Positions 8,739 through 16,715 of a stretch of 35,490 bases of DNA are shown here, in pieces. The stretch is from Ruminococcaceae bacterium UBA6842 (GTDB lineage Bacteria; Bacillota; Clostridia; Oscillospirales; Acutalibacteraceae). The stretch spans positions 192-35,681 of the forward strand of contig DKDS01000102.1 of the NCBI GenBank assembly GCA_002451855.1, given 5' to 3'. The stretch's first letter is position 1. Every line of letters begins with the position of its first letter. The position numbers and the translations under genes are program-made. A model generated the notes under the pieces. That model did not search any database. It worked only from the letters and a program-made list of their open reading frames with translations, and was not told where the DNA came from.

Positions 8739-10325
8739 ATGAGTTATACCTCATATAATTATTTGCTTTTGTTTTTAGGAAGCGTTTTTATTCTCTATAC
8801 CGTTATCCCTAAAAGGTTCAAATGGCTTGTGCTTCTTATATCAAGCTATGTTTTTTACCTTATAAACAGCGGCAGGCTTGTAATATTTCTTGTTTTTACC
8901 ACTTCGGCGGTATATTTTGCGGGAATATTTTTAAACCGCATAAACGATTCGTTTGCGATTGCGAAAAAAGGGCTTGAAAAGGCTGATAAAAAGCTTTTAA
9001 AGGCAAATATCGCATGGCAGAAGAAAGCGGTTATTACGGCGGCGCTGTTTGTAATATTCGGGTTTTTGTTAGTGCTTAAATATTCGGGATTTTTTGTTTC
9101 GGCCGCCGAAACGCTCTTGGGGACTTTGCGTTTGAAACTGAAATTCCCCGTATTTAGGTTTATGCTGCCGCTCGGAATTTCGTATTACACCTTACAGGCG
9201 GCAGGCTACATAATCGATGTTTACAGGGGAAAATACAGGGCAAGCGAGAATTTTGCAAAGGTGGCGCTGTTTCTTTCGTTTTTTCCGCAGATTGTGGAGG
9301 GACCTATCGGCAGATTTGATTTGCTTGCCGATCAGCTTTACTGCGGTCACAGCTTTGATTATGACCGTTTTACACAGGGTATTCAGCGCATAGCTTGGGG
9401 ACTGTTTAAAAAAATGGTAATAGCCGACCGCGCGAACATATTGGTTTCAGAAGTGTTCGGCAGCTATCACAAATACAGCGGCAGTGTAATACTTCTTGCG
9501 GGCATACTTTATACCGTGCAGATATACGCCGAATTTTCGGGCTGTATGGATATTGTTATAGGAAGCGCCGAGCTTTTCGGGGTTAAAATGTCCGAAAACT
9601 TCGAACAGCCGTTTTTCTCAAAATCGGTAAACGAGTTTTGGCGGCGCTGGCATATAACCTTAGGCGCATGGCTCAGGGATTATGTATTCTACTCTGTCTC
9701 GCTGTCAAAACCGTTTATGCGGCTCAGCAGGTATACAAAGGAGCATATGAGCGAACGGCTCGGCGCTCTCGTTCCTGCCTCGTTTGCGCTTTTCTTTACT
9801 TGGTTCGGAATAGGCTTTTGGCACGGAGCAGGTATAAAATATATAATTTACGGATTTTATTATTATTTGATAATGATGACGGGAATGTACGCCGAGCCGC
9901 TTATTGCAAAAATATTCGAAGCTTTAAAAATCAAAAGAAATTCCGTGCCGCTTGAGCTTTTTCGTATATTAAGAACAACCGTGCTTGTGGTGTTCGGTAT
10001 GATGCTTTTCAGGGCGGATACCGTAAAAATTTGGTCGGGTATGGTAGGAAAGATTTTTACGGATTTTTCGCCTGCGGGCTTTTTAAAGCAATCGCTTTCC
10101 TGCGGTATGGATAAACACGATTTTATTATTATAGCGTTAGGCGTTGCGATTATGTTTGTCATAGGTCTGCTTAAGGAAAAGGGCGTAAAAATAAGAGAAG
10201 ACCTTGCAAAACAAAAGCTTCCCGTCCGTTGGGCAGTATATGCCTGTCTTGCGCTTTCGGTTATCATATTCGGGGCGTACGGAATAGGGTACGATGCGGT
10301 AGATTTTATTTACGGACAGTTTTAG
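8739..10325 (+). CDS. MBOAT O-acyltransferase (AlgI/DltB family)
   Basis: This 528-residue polytopic membrane protein carries the MBOAT signatures: LPLGISYYTLQ (about 144-153), FFPQIVEGPI (about 181-190), and FWRRWHITLGAWLRDYV with His305. The catalytic-type His362 lies in FGIGFWHGAG. MBOAT proteins of this branch move an acyl group from a cytoplasmic donor through the membrane to an extracellular polymer. DltB is usually nearer 400 residues. This protein is longer, with a charged cytoplasmic insertion (about 72-97), and its motifs look more like AlgI of alginate O-acetylation. Its neighbours are DltA- and DltC-like, so the donor is probably the loaded carrier protein rather than a small-molecule thioester. 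It starts 4 bp after the carrier gene. Confidence 0.9.
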   Translation: MSYTSYNYLLLFLGSVFILYTVIPKRFKWLVLLISSYVFYLINSGRLVIFLVFTTSAVYFAGIFLNRINDSFAIAKKGLEKADKKLLKANIAWQKKAVITAALFVIFGFLLVLKYSGFFVSAAETLLGTLRLKLKFPVFRFMLPLGISYYTLQAAGYIIDVYRGKYRASENFAKVALFLSFFPQIVEGPIGRFDLLADQLYCGHSFDYDRFTQGIQRIAWGLFKKMVIADRANILVSEVFGSYHKYSGSVILLAGILYTVQIYAEFSGCMDIVIGSAELFGVKMSENFEQPFFSKSVNEFWRRWHITLGAWLRDYVFYSVSLSKPFMRLSRYTKEHMSERLGALVPASFALFFTWFGIGFWHGAGIKYIIYGFYYYLIMMTGMYAEPLIAKIFEALKIKRNSVPLELFRILRTTVLVVFGMMLFRADTVKIWSGMVGKIFTDFSPAGFLKQSLSCGMDKHDFIIIALGVAIMFVIGLLKEKGVKIREDLAKQKLPVRWAVYACLALSVIIFGAYGIGYDAVDFIYGQF

Positions 10326-10335
10326 GGAGTGTACT

Positions 10336-11301
10336 ATGAAAAGCGGAATTATAAAGTTAATAAGGGCGGTCTGCTTTACGGCTTTGCTCGTCTTGCTTGT
10401 AGTTACCTCGTCGTATATGCTGGCGCCTAAGGACAATACAAAGGAGAGCGGAATAGTAAACCCGAGCGCAAACGGATTTTTTTCCGAGCCTAAGGGCAGC
10501 ATTGATGTTTCCGTTATAGGTAATTCTGACGCATACAGCGGTTTTTCCCCGATGGAGCTTTGGAATAATTTCGGGTATACCGCATATGTAAGCGGCGAGG
10601 GAAGACAGACCGTGGCACAGGCATACAGTATGCTTAACAGGGTTTTAAAGGCCCAGACGCCAAAGGTGGTAATACTTGAAACAGACGGCTTTTTCACCGA
10701 TTCAAAGGTTGTAGAAAGTGCGGCTAAAATAGTAAACGCCTCGTTAGGCTCCTCCTTTTCGGTGTTTCAGTATCACGACCGCTGGAAAAAGGTAAAGCCT
10801 AAGGAGCTTTTTAAAAAGCCGCATTATACGGGACACTGCGCGCCTAAGGGACAGTGGATGAGCAACGATGTCAAGGGCTATTACGGCAAGGAATATATGA
10901 AAAAAACGGATAAATCCGCCAAAATACCGTTCGGTACAAGACGGTCGGCGGAGGCATTTGTCAAGACCTGCAGGGATAAAAATATCGAGGTACTTTTCCT
11001 CGAACTGCCGTCTCAAAGCTCGTGGAATTATAAAAAGCACAATGCTGTGCAGGCGTTTGCCGATAAACTCGGCGTTACCTTCCTTGATATGAACATAGAG
11101 CGCGGCCGTTTTGATTTTGACTGGAAGACCGACACACGAGACGGCGGCAACCACTTAAATAACAGCGGAGCCAGAAAATGCACCGTGTTTTTGGGCAAAT
11201 ATCTCGGAGAAAAGTATAATCTTACCGACCACAGGGAAGATAAAAACTTCTGCCGTTGGAATGAGGATTATAAGAATTATTCGGAAAAGGTAAAAATATA
11301 A
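10336..11301 (+). CDS. DltD/AlgX-like SGNH-type envelope protein
   Basis: The 321-residue product has an N-terminal TM anchor (about 8-30) and an extracytoplasmic domain. Ser64 in VIGNSDAYSGF sits where DltD and other SGNH hydrolases have the nucleophile, after a hydrophobic strand. A C-terminal DGGNHLNNSGA segment provides the Asp and His of the usual DxxH-type pair. Such proteins complete the transfer of the acyl group to the polymer outside the membrane. Standard DltD is nearer 400 residues, so this one is compact. It is the last gene of the operon, followed at once by a strong terminator. Assignment rests on the motifs plus the operon; the acceptor (teichoic acid, lipid-linked glycan or other polysaccharide) cannot be read from sequence. 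Confidence 0.75.
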   Translation: MKSGIIKLIRAVCFTALLVLLVVTSSYMLAPKDNTKESGIVNPSANGFFSEPKGSIDVSVIGNSDAYSGFSPMELWNNFGYTAYVSGEGRQTVAQAYSMLNRVLKAQTPKVVILETDGFFTDSKVVESAAKIVNASLGSSFSVFQYHDRWKKVKPKELFKKPHYTGHCAPKGQWMSNDVKGYYGKEYMKKTDKSAKIPFGTRRSAEAFVKTCRDKNIEVLFLELPSQSSWNYKKHNAVQAFADKLGVTFLDMNIERGRFDFDWKTDTRDGGNHLNNSGARKCTVFLGKYLGEKYNLTDHREDKNFCRWNEDYKNYSEKVKI

Positions 11302-11328
11302 AAAAGCTTTCCGTAAGGAAAGCTTTTT
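11301..11328. terminator. Bidirectional intrinsic terminator
   Basis: A perfect 12-bp stem with a GTAA loop (11313-11316) has A-rich left and T-rich right arms, so it can end transcription from both sides. It begins at the last base of the DltD-like gene and lies just beyond the apgM stop. Confidence 0.9.
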
Positions 11329-11332
11329 GTCT

Positions 11333-12547
11333 TTAAATCTTCTCAAGCAGCTTATTCATAATATCGGGTCCGTGTTTTACGAATATGCCGGTCTTTTCCG
11401 CATTTTTCTCCGTAAATGACGAAACGCCGTTCTCCGTCTTTCTGCTGTCGTAAATCATATACGGCACAGGTGTGGAGGAATGGGTCATAGTTTCAAGCGG
11501 CGTCGGGTGGTCGGGCATTATAAGTATGCGGTAATCGTCGCCCGAGGCGGAGAGATAGTCAAGCATCGGTTTTAAGGCTCTGTTTTCTATGTATTCGATT
11601 GCCTTTACCTTGTTTTGCGCTTCGCCTCTGTGACCGCATTCGTCCGGCGCCTCAAAGTGAAGATATACCAAATCGGTACCGTTTTTAAAGGCGTTTATTC
11701 CGGCGTCGGCCTTGCCCTCAAAATTCGTATCGATATATCCCGTTGCGCCCTCAACCTCGGGTGTGTCCATTCCGGCACAAATTCCTATACCCTTTAAGAG
11801 GTCGACCGCGCTTACAACGCAGCCCGAAACACCGTTCTTTTCACGGAAGTTTTCAAGCTGAGGCTTCCTGCCCTCGCCCCACAGCCATATTGAATTGGCT
11901 TCGTGGAGACCCTTACTGCGGCGCTTTATGTTCACTGGGTGGTCTTTCAGTATCTCATAGCTTTTTTTCATAAGCGCTATAAGAGGTGCGGCATTTTCGG
12001 AATTGCTTAAATACTTTCCGATTACTCTTCCGCTGATGTCGTGCGGCGGGGTCATATTGCCAAGCTCCGTTGTCCCGTTTGATACCACGAGGCAGTGGCG
12101 GTAGCTTACGCCGCCGTAAAACTTGTAAATATCATTTCCGAGTTCCTTTTCCACGGTCGCGATTATTTCGTGCGCTTCCTCGGTTGAAATATCGCCTGCG
12201 CAGTAATCGACCATTGTTTTGTCCTCATAGTTTTCCTCATTCGACAGGGTTACTATATTGCACCTGAGCGCTACATCCATGGGCTTAAGGTCCACGCCTA
12301 TCGACGCCGCCTCAAGCGGAGAACGGCCGGTGTAACAAATTTTGGGGTCGTAACCCATTACAGACAGGTTTGCTACATCGCTGCCCGGCTTTAAGCCCTC
12401 GGCAACGGTGCGGCACATACCGACCTCGGAAACGGCGGCAAGCTTATCCATAAGGGGCTTGACGGCACATTCCATCGGTGTTTTTCCGTTAAGCGCCGGG
12501 TTCGGAGTATCAGCCATTCCGTCGCACAGCAATACCATATATTTCAT
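11333..12547 (-). CDS. apgM: Cofactor-independent phosphoglycerate mutase, archaeal type
   Basis: This 404-residue enzyme interconverts 3- and 2-phosphoglycerate in glycolysis without 2,3-bisphosphoglycerate. It belongs to the alkaline-phosphatase superfamily ApgM group, found in archaea and many anaerobic bacteria. Visible signatures are the N-terminal metal site LLCDGMAD, the YTGRSPLEAASIG segment, AGDIST, HFEAPDECGH and the C-terminal IMPDHPTPL metal motif. I choose ATG 12547 because GGAGG ends 8 nt before it; a TTG 15 bp upstream would overlap that ribosome site. It forms a single-gene unit with its own promoter and the shared terminator at 11301. The local homoserine kinase-like ThrH/ApgM confusion in databases is possible, but the motifs fit the mutase. 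Confidence 0.88.
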   Translation of the reverse strand: MKYMVLLCDGMADTPNPALNGKTPMECAVKPLMDKLAAVSEVGMCRTVAEGLKPGSDVANLSVMGYDPKICYTGRSPLEAASIGVDLKPMDVALRCNIVTLSNEENYEDKTMVDYCAGDISTEEAHEIIATVEKELGNDIYKFYGGVSYRHCLVVSNGTTELGNMTPPHDISGRVIGKYLSNSENAAPLIALMKKSYEILKDHPVNIKRRSKGLHEANSIWLWGEGRKPQLENFREKNGVSGCVVSAVDLLKGIGICAGMDTPEVEGATGYIDTNFEGKADAGINAFKNGTDLVYLHFEAPDECGHRGEAQNKVKAIEYIENRALKPMLDYLSASGDDYRILIMPDHPTPLETMTHSSTPVPYMIYDSRKTENGVSSFTEKNAEKTGIFVKHGPDIMNKLLEKI

Positions 12548-12572
12548 AATCCATTCCTCCAATATGTTACCT

Positions 12573-12601
12573 ATTATAGCAGTTTAAATTTTCAATGTAA
12601 A
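12573..12601 (-). promoter_or_regulatory. Sigma-A promoter of apgM
   Basis: On the minus strand, TTTACA (12601-12596) and TATAAT (12578-12573) are spaced 17 bp. This near-consensus pair lies about 25 bp upstream of the apgM start codon. A TATAAT for the divergent zapA gene is at 12647-12652, but I see no convincing -35 for it. Confidence 0.75.
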
Positions 12602-12679
12602 GCAGAGTGTTAAAAAATACTTTAAATTTAATTAAAAATGGTATATTATAATAATATAAAACAAAAAGGGGGACGCATA

Positions 12680-12967
12680 ATGTTAAATCAAATCAAACTT
12701 ACTGTGGGCGGTGTAAACTACACCGTTAAGAGTGACGACAGCGAGGAATATTTAAACGAGCTCGGCGAGGAGCTTGAGCAAAGACTGCGCAGAATTACAA
12801 AACGCAATCCCACCCTTTCAACCACTATGGTTGCCATAATGGCGGCACTTGAGGCGTCGGACGAGGCAAAAAAAGCAAAGGCGGAGCTTGAGGAAATCAA
12901 AAAACGCCACGAAAGCAAAAGGAAAGAACCCGATTTTTCAAATCAGATGAGGATACAGGATAAATGA
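12680..12967 (+). CDS. zapA: Cell division protein ZapA
   Basis: This 95-residue protein belongs to the ZapA family, which binds FtsZ and crosslinks protofilaments at the division ring. The N-terminal beta-rich head has the typical start LNQIKLTVGGVNYTVKSDDSEEYL. The C-terminal half (about 45-90) is an amphipathic coiled coil rich in Ala, Lys and Glu. ATG 12680 follows the ribosome site AAGGGGGAC; an upstream in-frame ATG at 12638 lies in the promoter region and is unlikely. The last 4 nt overlap the next gene (ATGA), so ZapA and the U32 protein are made together. This pairing is common in Firmicutes. Confidence 0.85.
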   Translation: MLNQIKLTVGGVNYTVKSDDSEEYLNELGEELEQRLRRITKRNPTLSTTMVAIMAALEASDEAKKAKAELEEIKKRHESKRKEPDFSNQMRIQDK

Positions 12968-15021
12968 GTTTTTCCGGTGAGACCGAAATTTTATCGCCCG
13001 TCGGCAACAGGGAAATGCTTGTTGCCGCGGTAAGGAGCGGAGCGGACGCGGTTTATCTCGGCGCTAAGGAATTTTCGGCGCGCAGAAACGCCGAAAATTT
13101 CACTTTAAGCGAGCTTGAGGACGCCGTAAGTTACTGCCATATAAGAGGAGTAAAGGTTTATCTTACCCTTAATATACTTATTAAGGACAGCGAGCTTAAA
13201 GCCGCGGTAAGCCTTGCGCGGGACGCCTACAACTGCGGAATTGACGGCATTATAATTCAGGATTTAGGTCTGGCGGCGGCGCTTAAGGAGCTGTTGCCCG
13301 CTTTGCCGCTTCACGCTTCAACGCAAATGTCGGTACATACCCCCGCGGCGCTGAATACTTTAAAAAAATTAGGCTTTTGCAGGGTGGTTGCCGCCCGTGA
13401 AATGTCAAAAACCGAGCTTCGTGAATTTTGTAAGGAAGCGAAGCGCTTAGGTCTTGAGGTTGAGGTGTTTGTTCACGGGGCGCTTTGTATGTCCGTTTCG
13501 GGGCAGTGCCTTTTATCGGCGTTTTTAGGCTCAAGGAGCGGAAACAGGGGGTGCTGTGCGGGTCCGTGCAGACTGCCATTTAAAGCTCCTGACGGCACGG
13601 GATACGATTTAAGCCTTAAGGATCTGTCGCTCTTTGAATACATAAGCGAGCTTGCCGAAATGGGAGTTACCTCCTTTAAAATTGAGGGAAGAATGAAACG
13701 CCCCGAATATGTTGCGGCTGCGACTGCCGCGGGCAGAGCCGCAATAGATACGGGCAGTGTGCCGGACAGGCTTTACAGTACGCTTGCGAATGTATTTTCA
13801 CGCTCAGGCTTTACGGACGGGTACTACAAGGATAAAACGGGTCCCGAAATGTTCGGAATACGCACAAAAGAGGATGTAAAGGCGGCGGAAACGGCTTTCC
13901 CGTTTTTGCACGGGCTTTACAGGGGCGAGCGCTCCTCGGTTGCTGTTTGCGGCAATCTTGAGGTAAAATCGGGCGAACGGATTACGCTTACGCTTTCCGA
14001 CGGAGAAAACACCGTTACGGCAACAGGCGAAATTCCCGAAGCGGCACGCAATTCCGCCGCCGATGAGCGGTCGTTAAGGGAAAGCGTTTCAAAGCTCGGC
14101 GGCACGCCGTATTATTTTGACAACCTTAAAATCAGGTGCGACGGCGGACTGTTTGTAAGCGCAAAGCAGCTTAACGGCTTAAGGCGACAGGCGACAGCAC
14201 TGCTTGACGAAAAAAGAGCGGAGCCGAAAGGTGAAAAAGGCAAAGCGTTTTATACTGAAAAAACGCCTGACCGCAAACGCTTGGCTGTACCGAAAATTTA
14301 TATCAGGTGCGAAAACGAGGAGCAGATACCAAAGGATTTATCTGATATAGATACGCTTATTTTTCCGCTTGAAAAAAATATCGCAAATATCCCTGAAAAT
14401 GTTTCCTTTGCCGTTGATATACCGAGATTTGCCGACGATAAATACATTAAGGCAAGGCTTTTGTATTTTAAAGAAAAGGGTGTTAAATATGCGCTTTGCG
14501 GTAATATTTCCGCTATGGAAATAGCCTTACTTGGAGGTTTTTCCGTTATAGCGGACACAGGAATTAATGTATACAATTCAGAAAGTGCCGAGGCTGTCGG
14601 CAAAATGGGAGCCGAAGCGATAATACTATCGGATGAAATTACGCTTACTGCTGCCGCCGCTTTAAATTCACCCGTGCCAAAGGGAATAATCGCATACGGA
14701 AAAATACCGCTTATGCTGTTTAAAAACTGCCCGTTAAAAAACGGCAGGAGCTGTAAGGACTGCGACAGGAAAGGGAAAATTACCGACAGGCGGAATACGG
14801 AATTTGCCGTGCGGTGCAGGGCAGGGGCAAGCGAAATGTTAAATTCAGTTCCGATTTGGCTTGCCGACAGAAAGGACGACCTTAAATCAGTGGATTTTGC
14901 GATGCTTTATTTTACCGACGAAACCGCTGATGATGTAAGGGAAATAATAAATTCGTATAAAAAAGGTCTGCCGCCCCGCGGCAGTTATACAAGAGGTCTC
15001 TTTTACAGAGGGACAATTTAA
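12964..15021 (+). CDS. U32-family protein, RlhA/TrhP-type RNA hydroxylase homologue
   Basis: The 685-residue protein starts with the U32 domain (ILSPVGNREMLVAAVRSGADAVYLG) and has the family signature EVFVHGALCMSVSGQC (about 167-182). GCCAGPCR follows, so the cysteines expected to hold an iron-sulfur cluster are present. A middle region (about 300-400) matches the position of DUF3656, and the C-terminus carries another Cys-rich patch (NCPLKNGRSCKDC). U32 proteins were first called peptidases. Better-characterised members (RlhA, TrhP) hydroxylate cytidine in 23S rRNA or uridine in tRNA. Length and the DUF3656-like insert favour the RlhA type, but I cannot separate these from sequence alone. 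It overlaps zapA by 4 nt and ends directly at a strong terminator. Confidence 0.82.
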   Translation: MSFSGETEILSPVGNREMLVAAVRSGADAVYLGAKEFSARRNAENFTLSELEDAVSYCHIRGVKVYLTLNILIKDSELKAAVSLARDAYNCGIDGIIIQDLGLAAALKELLPALPLHASTQMSVHTPAALNTLKKLGFCRVVAAREMSKTELREFCKEAKRLGLEVEVFVHGALCMSVSGQCLLSAFLGSRSGNRGCCAGPCRLPFKAPDGTGYDLSLKDLSLFEYISELAEMGVTSFKIEGRMKRPEYVAAATAAGRAAIDTGSVPDRLYSTLANVFSRSGFTDGYYKDKTGPEMFGIRTKEDVKAAETAFPFLHGLYRGERSSVAVCGNLEVKSGERITLTLSDGENTVTATGEIPEAARNSAADERSLRESVSKLGGTPYYFDNLKIRCDGGLFVSAKQLNGLRRQATALLDEKRAEPKGEKGKAFYTEKTPDRKRLAVPKIYIRCENEEQIPKDLSDIDTLIFPLEKNIANIPENVSFAVDIPRFADDKYIKARLLYFKEKGVKYALCGNISAMEIALLGGFSVIADTGINVYNSESAEAVGKMGAEAIILSDEITLTAAAALNSPVPKGIIAYGKIPLMLFKNCPLKNGRSCKDCDRKGKITDRRNTEFAVRCRAGASEMLNSVPIWLADRKDDLKSVDFAMLYFTDETADDVREIINSYKKGLPPRGSYTRGLFYRGTI

Positions 15022-15049
15022 AAAGGCGTCGAAAATCGGCGCCTTTTTT
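15021..15049 (+). terminator. Intrinsic terminator after the U32 gene
   Basis: An 8-bp GC-rich stem (GGCGTCGA with TCGGCGCC, one G-U pair) and an AAA loop are followed by six Ts. It starts at the stop codon of the U32 gene and isolates the spoIIG unit. Confidence 0.88.
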
Positions 15050-15057
15050 CGTTTTGA

Positions 15058-15114
15058 CCCGACAAATTATGCTTACTCGGTGTGACATAATATACGGCGG
15101 TACAGGCGTATAAT
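15058..15114 (+). promoter_or_regulatory. spoIIG-type promoter with long spacer and possible 0A box
   Basis: GTGACA (15082-15087) and a perfect TATAAT (15109-15114) are 21 bp apart, too far for an unaided sigma-A promoter. The Bacillus subtilis spoIIG promoter also has a stretched spacer (22 bp) and needs phosphorylated Spo0A. Upstream, CCCGACA (15058-15064) is the reverse of TGTCGGG, matching 5 of 7 bases of the 0A box TGTCGAA. The predicted start is near 15121, and the ribosome site GAGGGGAG precedes ATG 15151. Confidence 0.6.
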
Positions 15115-15150
15115 ACTATTAAAGGCTTTGGTGAAAAGAGGGGAGCCGCT

Positions 15151-15981
15151 ATGGTAATATACGCCGACATACTTGTGATTTTAAACCTTATTGTCGATTA
15201 TATGCTTTTGCTTGTGACAGGAAAAATTATTAAGCTGAGACCCCCTGCCGCGAGGCAGATTGCGGCGGCGTTTGTCGGGGGACTTACATCTCTTTACATA
15301 TTTGTTCCGAACGGCGGTACGCTTGGCGGAATACTTATACGGCTTGCCTCCTGCGCTGTTATGGTGCTTATAAGCTTTGGCTTCAAAAGCCTTAAATGCT
15401 TTGCAAGGGGCTGCGCGGTGCTTATGCTGGTTTGCTTTGCTTACGGCGGAATTATGACCGCGCTTTGGTATTTATTAAAGCCTGACGGTATGGCGGTTAT
15501 AAATTCGGTGGTATATTTTAATATTTCTCCGGCGGTGCTTATAGGGTCATCGGTAACGGTTTATTTATTGTATACGGCGCTTTATTCCTTGCTTAAAAAA
15601 ACCTCGGCTTTGGCGGAACGGTGCAATATTACCGTATTTGCGGGCGACGGCAAGGTCAGTATGGAGGGAATTATAGATACGGGCAACTCTATTGAGGATG
15701 CTTTCGGGAGCTCCGAGGTTATAATTACGGACAGCAAGGGTGCTGCCGCTCTTTTCGGAAACATTGATATTGAAAGCAACGAAAGCTTAAAATCCCGATA
15801 CCGCCTGATGCCGTGCGGAACAGTGTCGGGAACGGGCGCGCTTGACGGATTTAGATGCGATATGGCTACGGTCACGGACGGAACACGCACCGTACGGCTT
15901 GAAAAGCCTATTCTTGCCGTTTCCAAAACAAGGCTTAATGACGATTATCAGGCAATAGTTAATCCTAAAATATTTATGTAG
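15151..15981 (+). CDS. spoIIGA: Sporulation sigma-E factor-processing peptidase SpoIIGA
   Basis: SpoIIGA is the membrane aspartic protease that removes the pro-sequence of sigma-E in the mother cell, triggered by a forespore signal (SpoIIR). The N-terminal half (about 1-150) consists of five hydrophobic segments and begins with the family pattern YADILVILNLIVDYMLL. The C-terminal half is the protease domain with the catalytic DTG at 176-178 in GIIDTGNSI. The 276-residue length fits the family. It lies 13 bp upstream of sigE, the conserved arrangement, and its promoter resembles the Spo0A-dependent spoIIG promoter. Confidence 0.92.
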   Translation: MVIYADILVILNLIVDYMLLLVTGKIIKLRPPAARQIAAAFVGGLTSLYIFVPNGGTLGGILIRLASCAVMVLISFGFKSLKCFARGCAVLMLVCFAYGGIMTALWYLLKPDGMAVINSVVYFNISPAVLIGSSVTVYLLYTALYSLLKKTSALAERCNITVFAGDGKVSMEGIIDTGNSIEDAFGSSEVIITDSKGAAALFGNIDIESNESLKSRYRLMPCGTVSGTGALDGFRCDMATVTDGTRTVRLEKPILAVSKTRLNDDYQAIVNPKIFM

Positions 15982-15994
15982 GGAAGAAAACAGT

Positions 15995-16687
15995 ATGAAA
16001 ATCAAGGCTTTATTTCAAATTATTCTTATAAAACTCGGCATAATTAAACCGACCTTTTATATTAACGGCGCCGCAACGCTTCCGCCGCCGCTTTCGGCAG
16101 AGGAGGAGCAGGACCTGCTCAGAAACGGCGGACAAAACGGTAAGGATAAGCTTATTGTACATAATCTGCGGTTGGTGGTGTATATTGCCCGAAAGTTTGA
16201 TTCTTCCGCGGTCAATATAGAGGATCTTATTTCAATAGGCACAATAGGACTTATCAAGGCGGTAAATACATTCTGTCCCGACAGAAACATAAAGCTTGCG
16301 ACATATGCTTCAAGATGTATTGAAAATGAAATTTTAATGTATTTGAGGAAAAACGCGTCTCAGAAAAACGAGGTCTCAATAGACGAGCCGCTTAATATCG
16401 ACTGGGACGGAAACGAGCTTTTGCTTTCGGATGTTCTCGGCAGTGACGGGGACGAAGTAGGCAGGGGAATAGAACAGGAGGACGAAAAATATCTGCTTAT
16501 GGGCTTTGTAGGCGAGCTTCCGCCGAGAGAAAAGCAAATAATGGAAATGAGGTTCGGTATGAACGGCTATGACGAATACACGCAAAAGGAAGTAGCGGAT
16601 ACTCTCGGAATATCACAGTCATATATATCAAGGCTTGAAAAAAGAATAATAAATAAGCTGAAAAAACAAATTGAAAAAGCAGTATAA
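15995..16687 (+). CDS. sigE: RNA polymerase sporulation sigma factor sigma-E (pro-form)
   Basis: This 230-residue sigma-70-family protein directs early mother-cell transcription. Residues about 1-25 (KIKALFQIILIKLGII) form the hydrophobic/basic pro-sequence cleaved by SpoIIGA, ahead of the family phrase LPPPLSAEEEQ. Region 2 is very well conserved: NLRLVVYIARKF, EDLISIGTIGLIKAV and KLATYASRCIENEILMYLR. SIDEPLNIDWDGNELLLSDVLG is also nearly as in Bacillus. Region 4 has the helix-turn-helix TQKEVADTLGISQSYISRLEKRI. It is co-transcribed with spoIIGA. The usual third gene, sigG, is not next; a DUF1294 gene takes its place. Confidence 0.95.
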   Translation: MKIKALFQIILIKLGIIKPTFYINGAATLPPPLSAEEEQDLLRNGGQNGKDKLIVHNLRLVVYIARKFDSSAVNIEDLISIGTIGLIKAVNTFCPDRNIKLATYASRCIENEILMYLRKNASQKNEVSIDEPLNIDWDGNELLLSDVLGSDGDEVGRGIEQEDEKYLLMGFVGELPPREKQIMEMRFGMNGYDEYTQKEVADTLGISQSYISRLEKRIINKLKKQIEKAV

Positions 16688-16699
16688 ATATGATAAAAT
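16671..16699 (+). promoter_or_regulatory. Possible sigma-A promoter inside the sigE 3' end
   Basis: TTGAAA (16671-16676) lies within the last sigE codons and TAAAAT (16694-16699) just after the stop, with 17 bp between. It could drive the DUF1294 and zinc-ribbon genes outside sporulation. The start point would be near 16706. Confidence 0.45.
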
Positions 16700-16715
16700 A
16701 ATTTCGGTGGTATAT

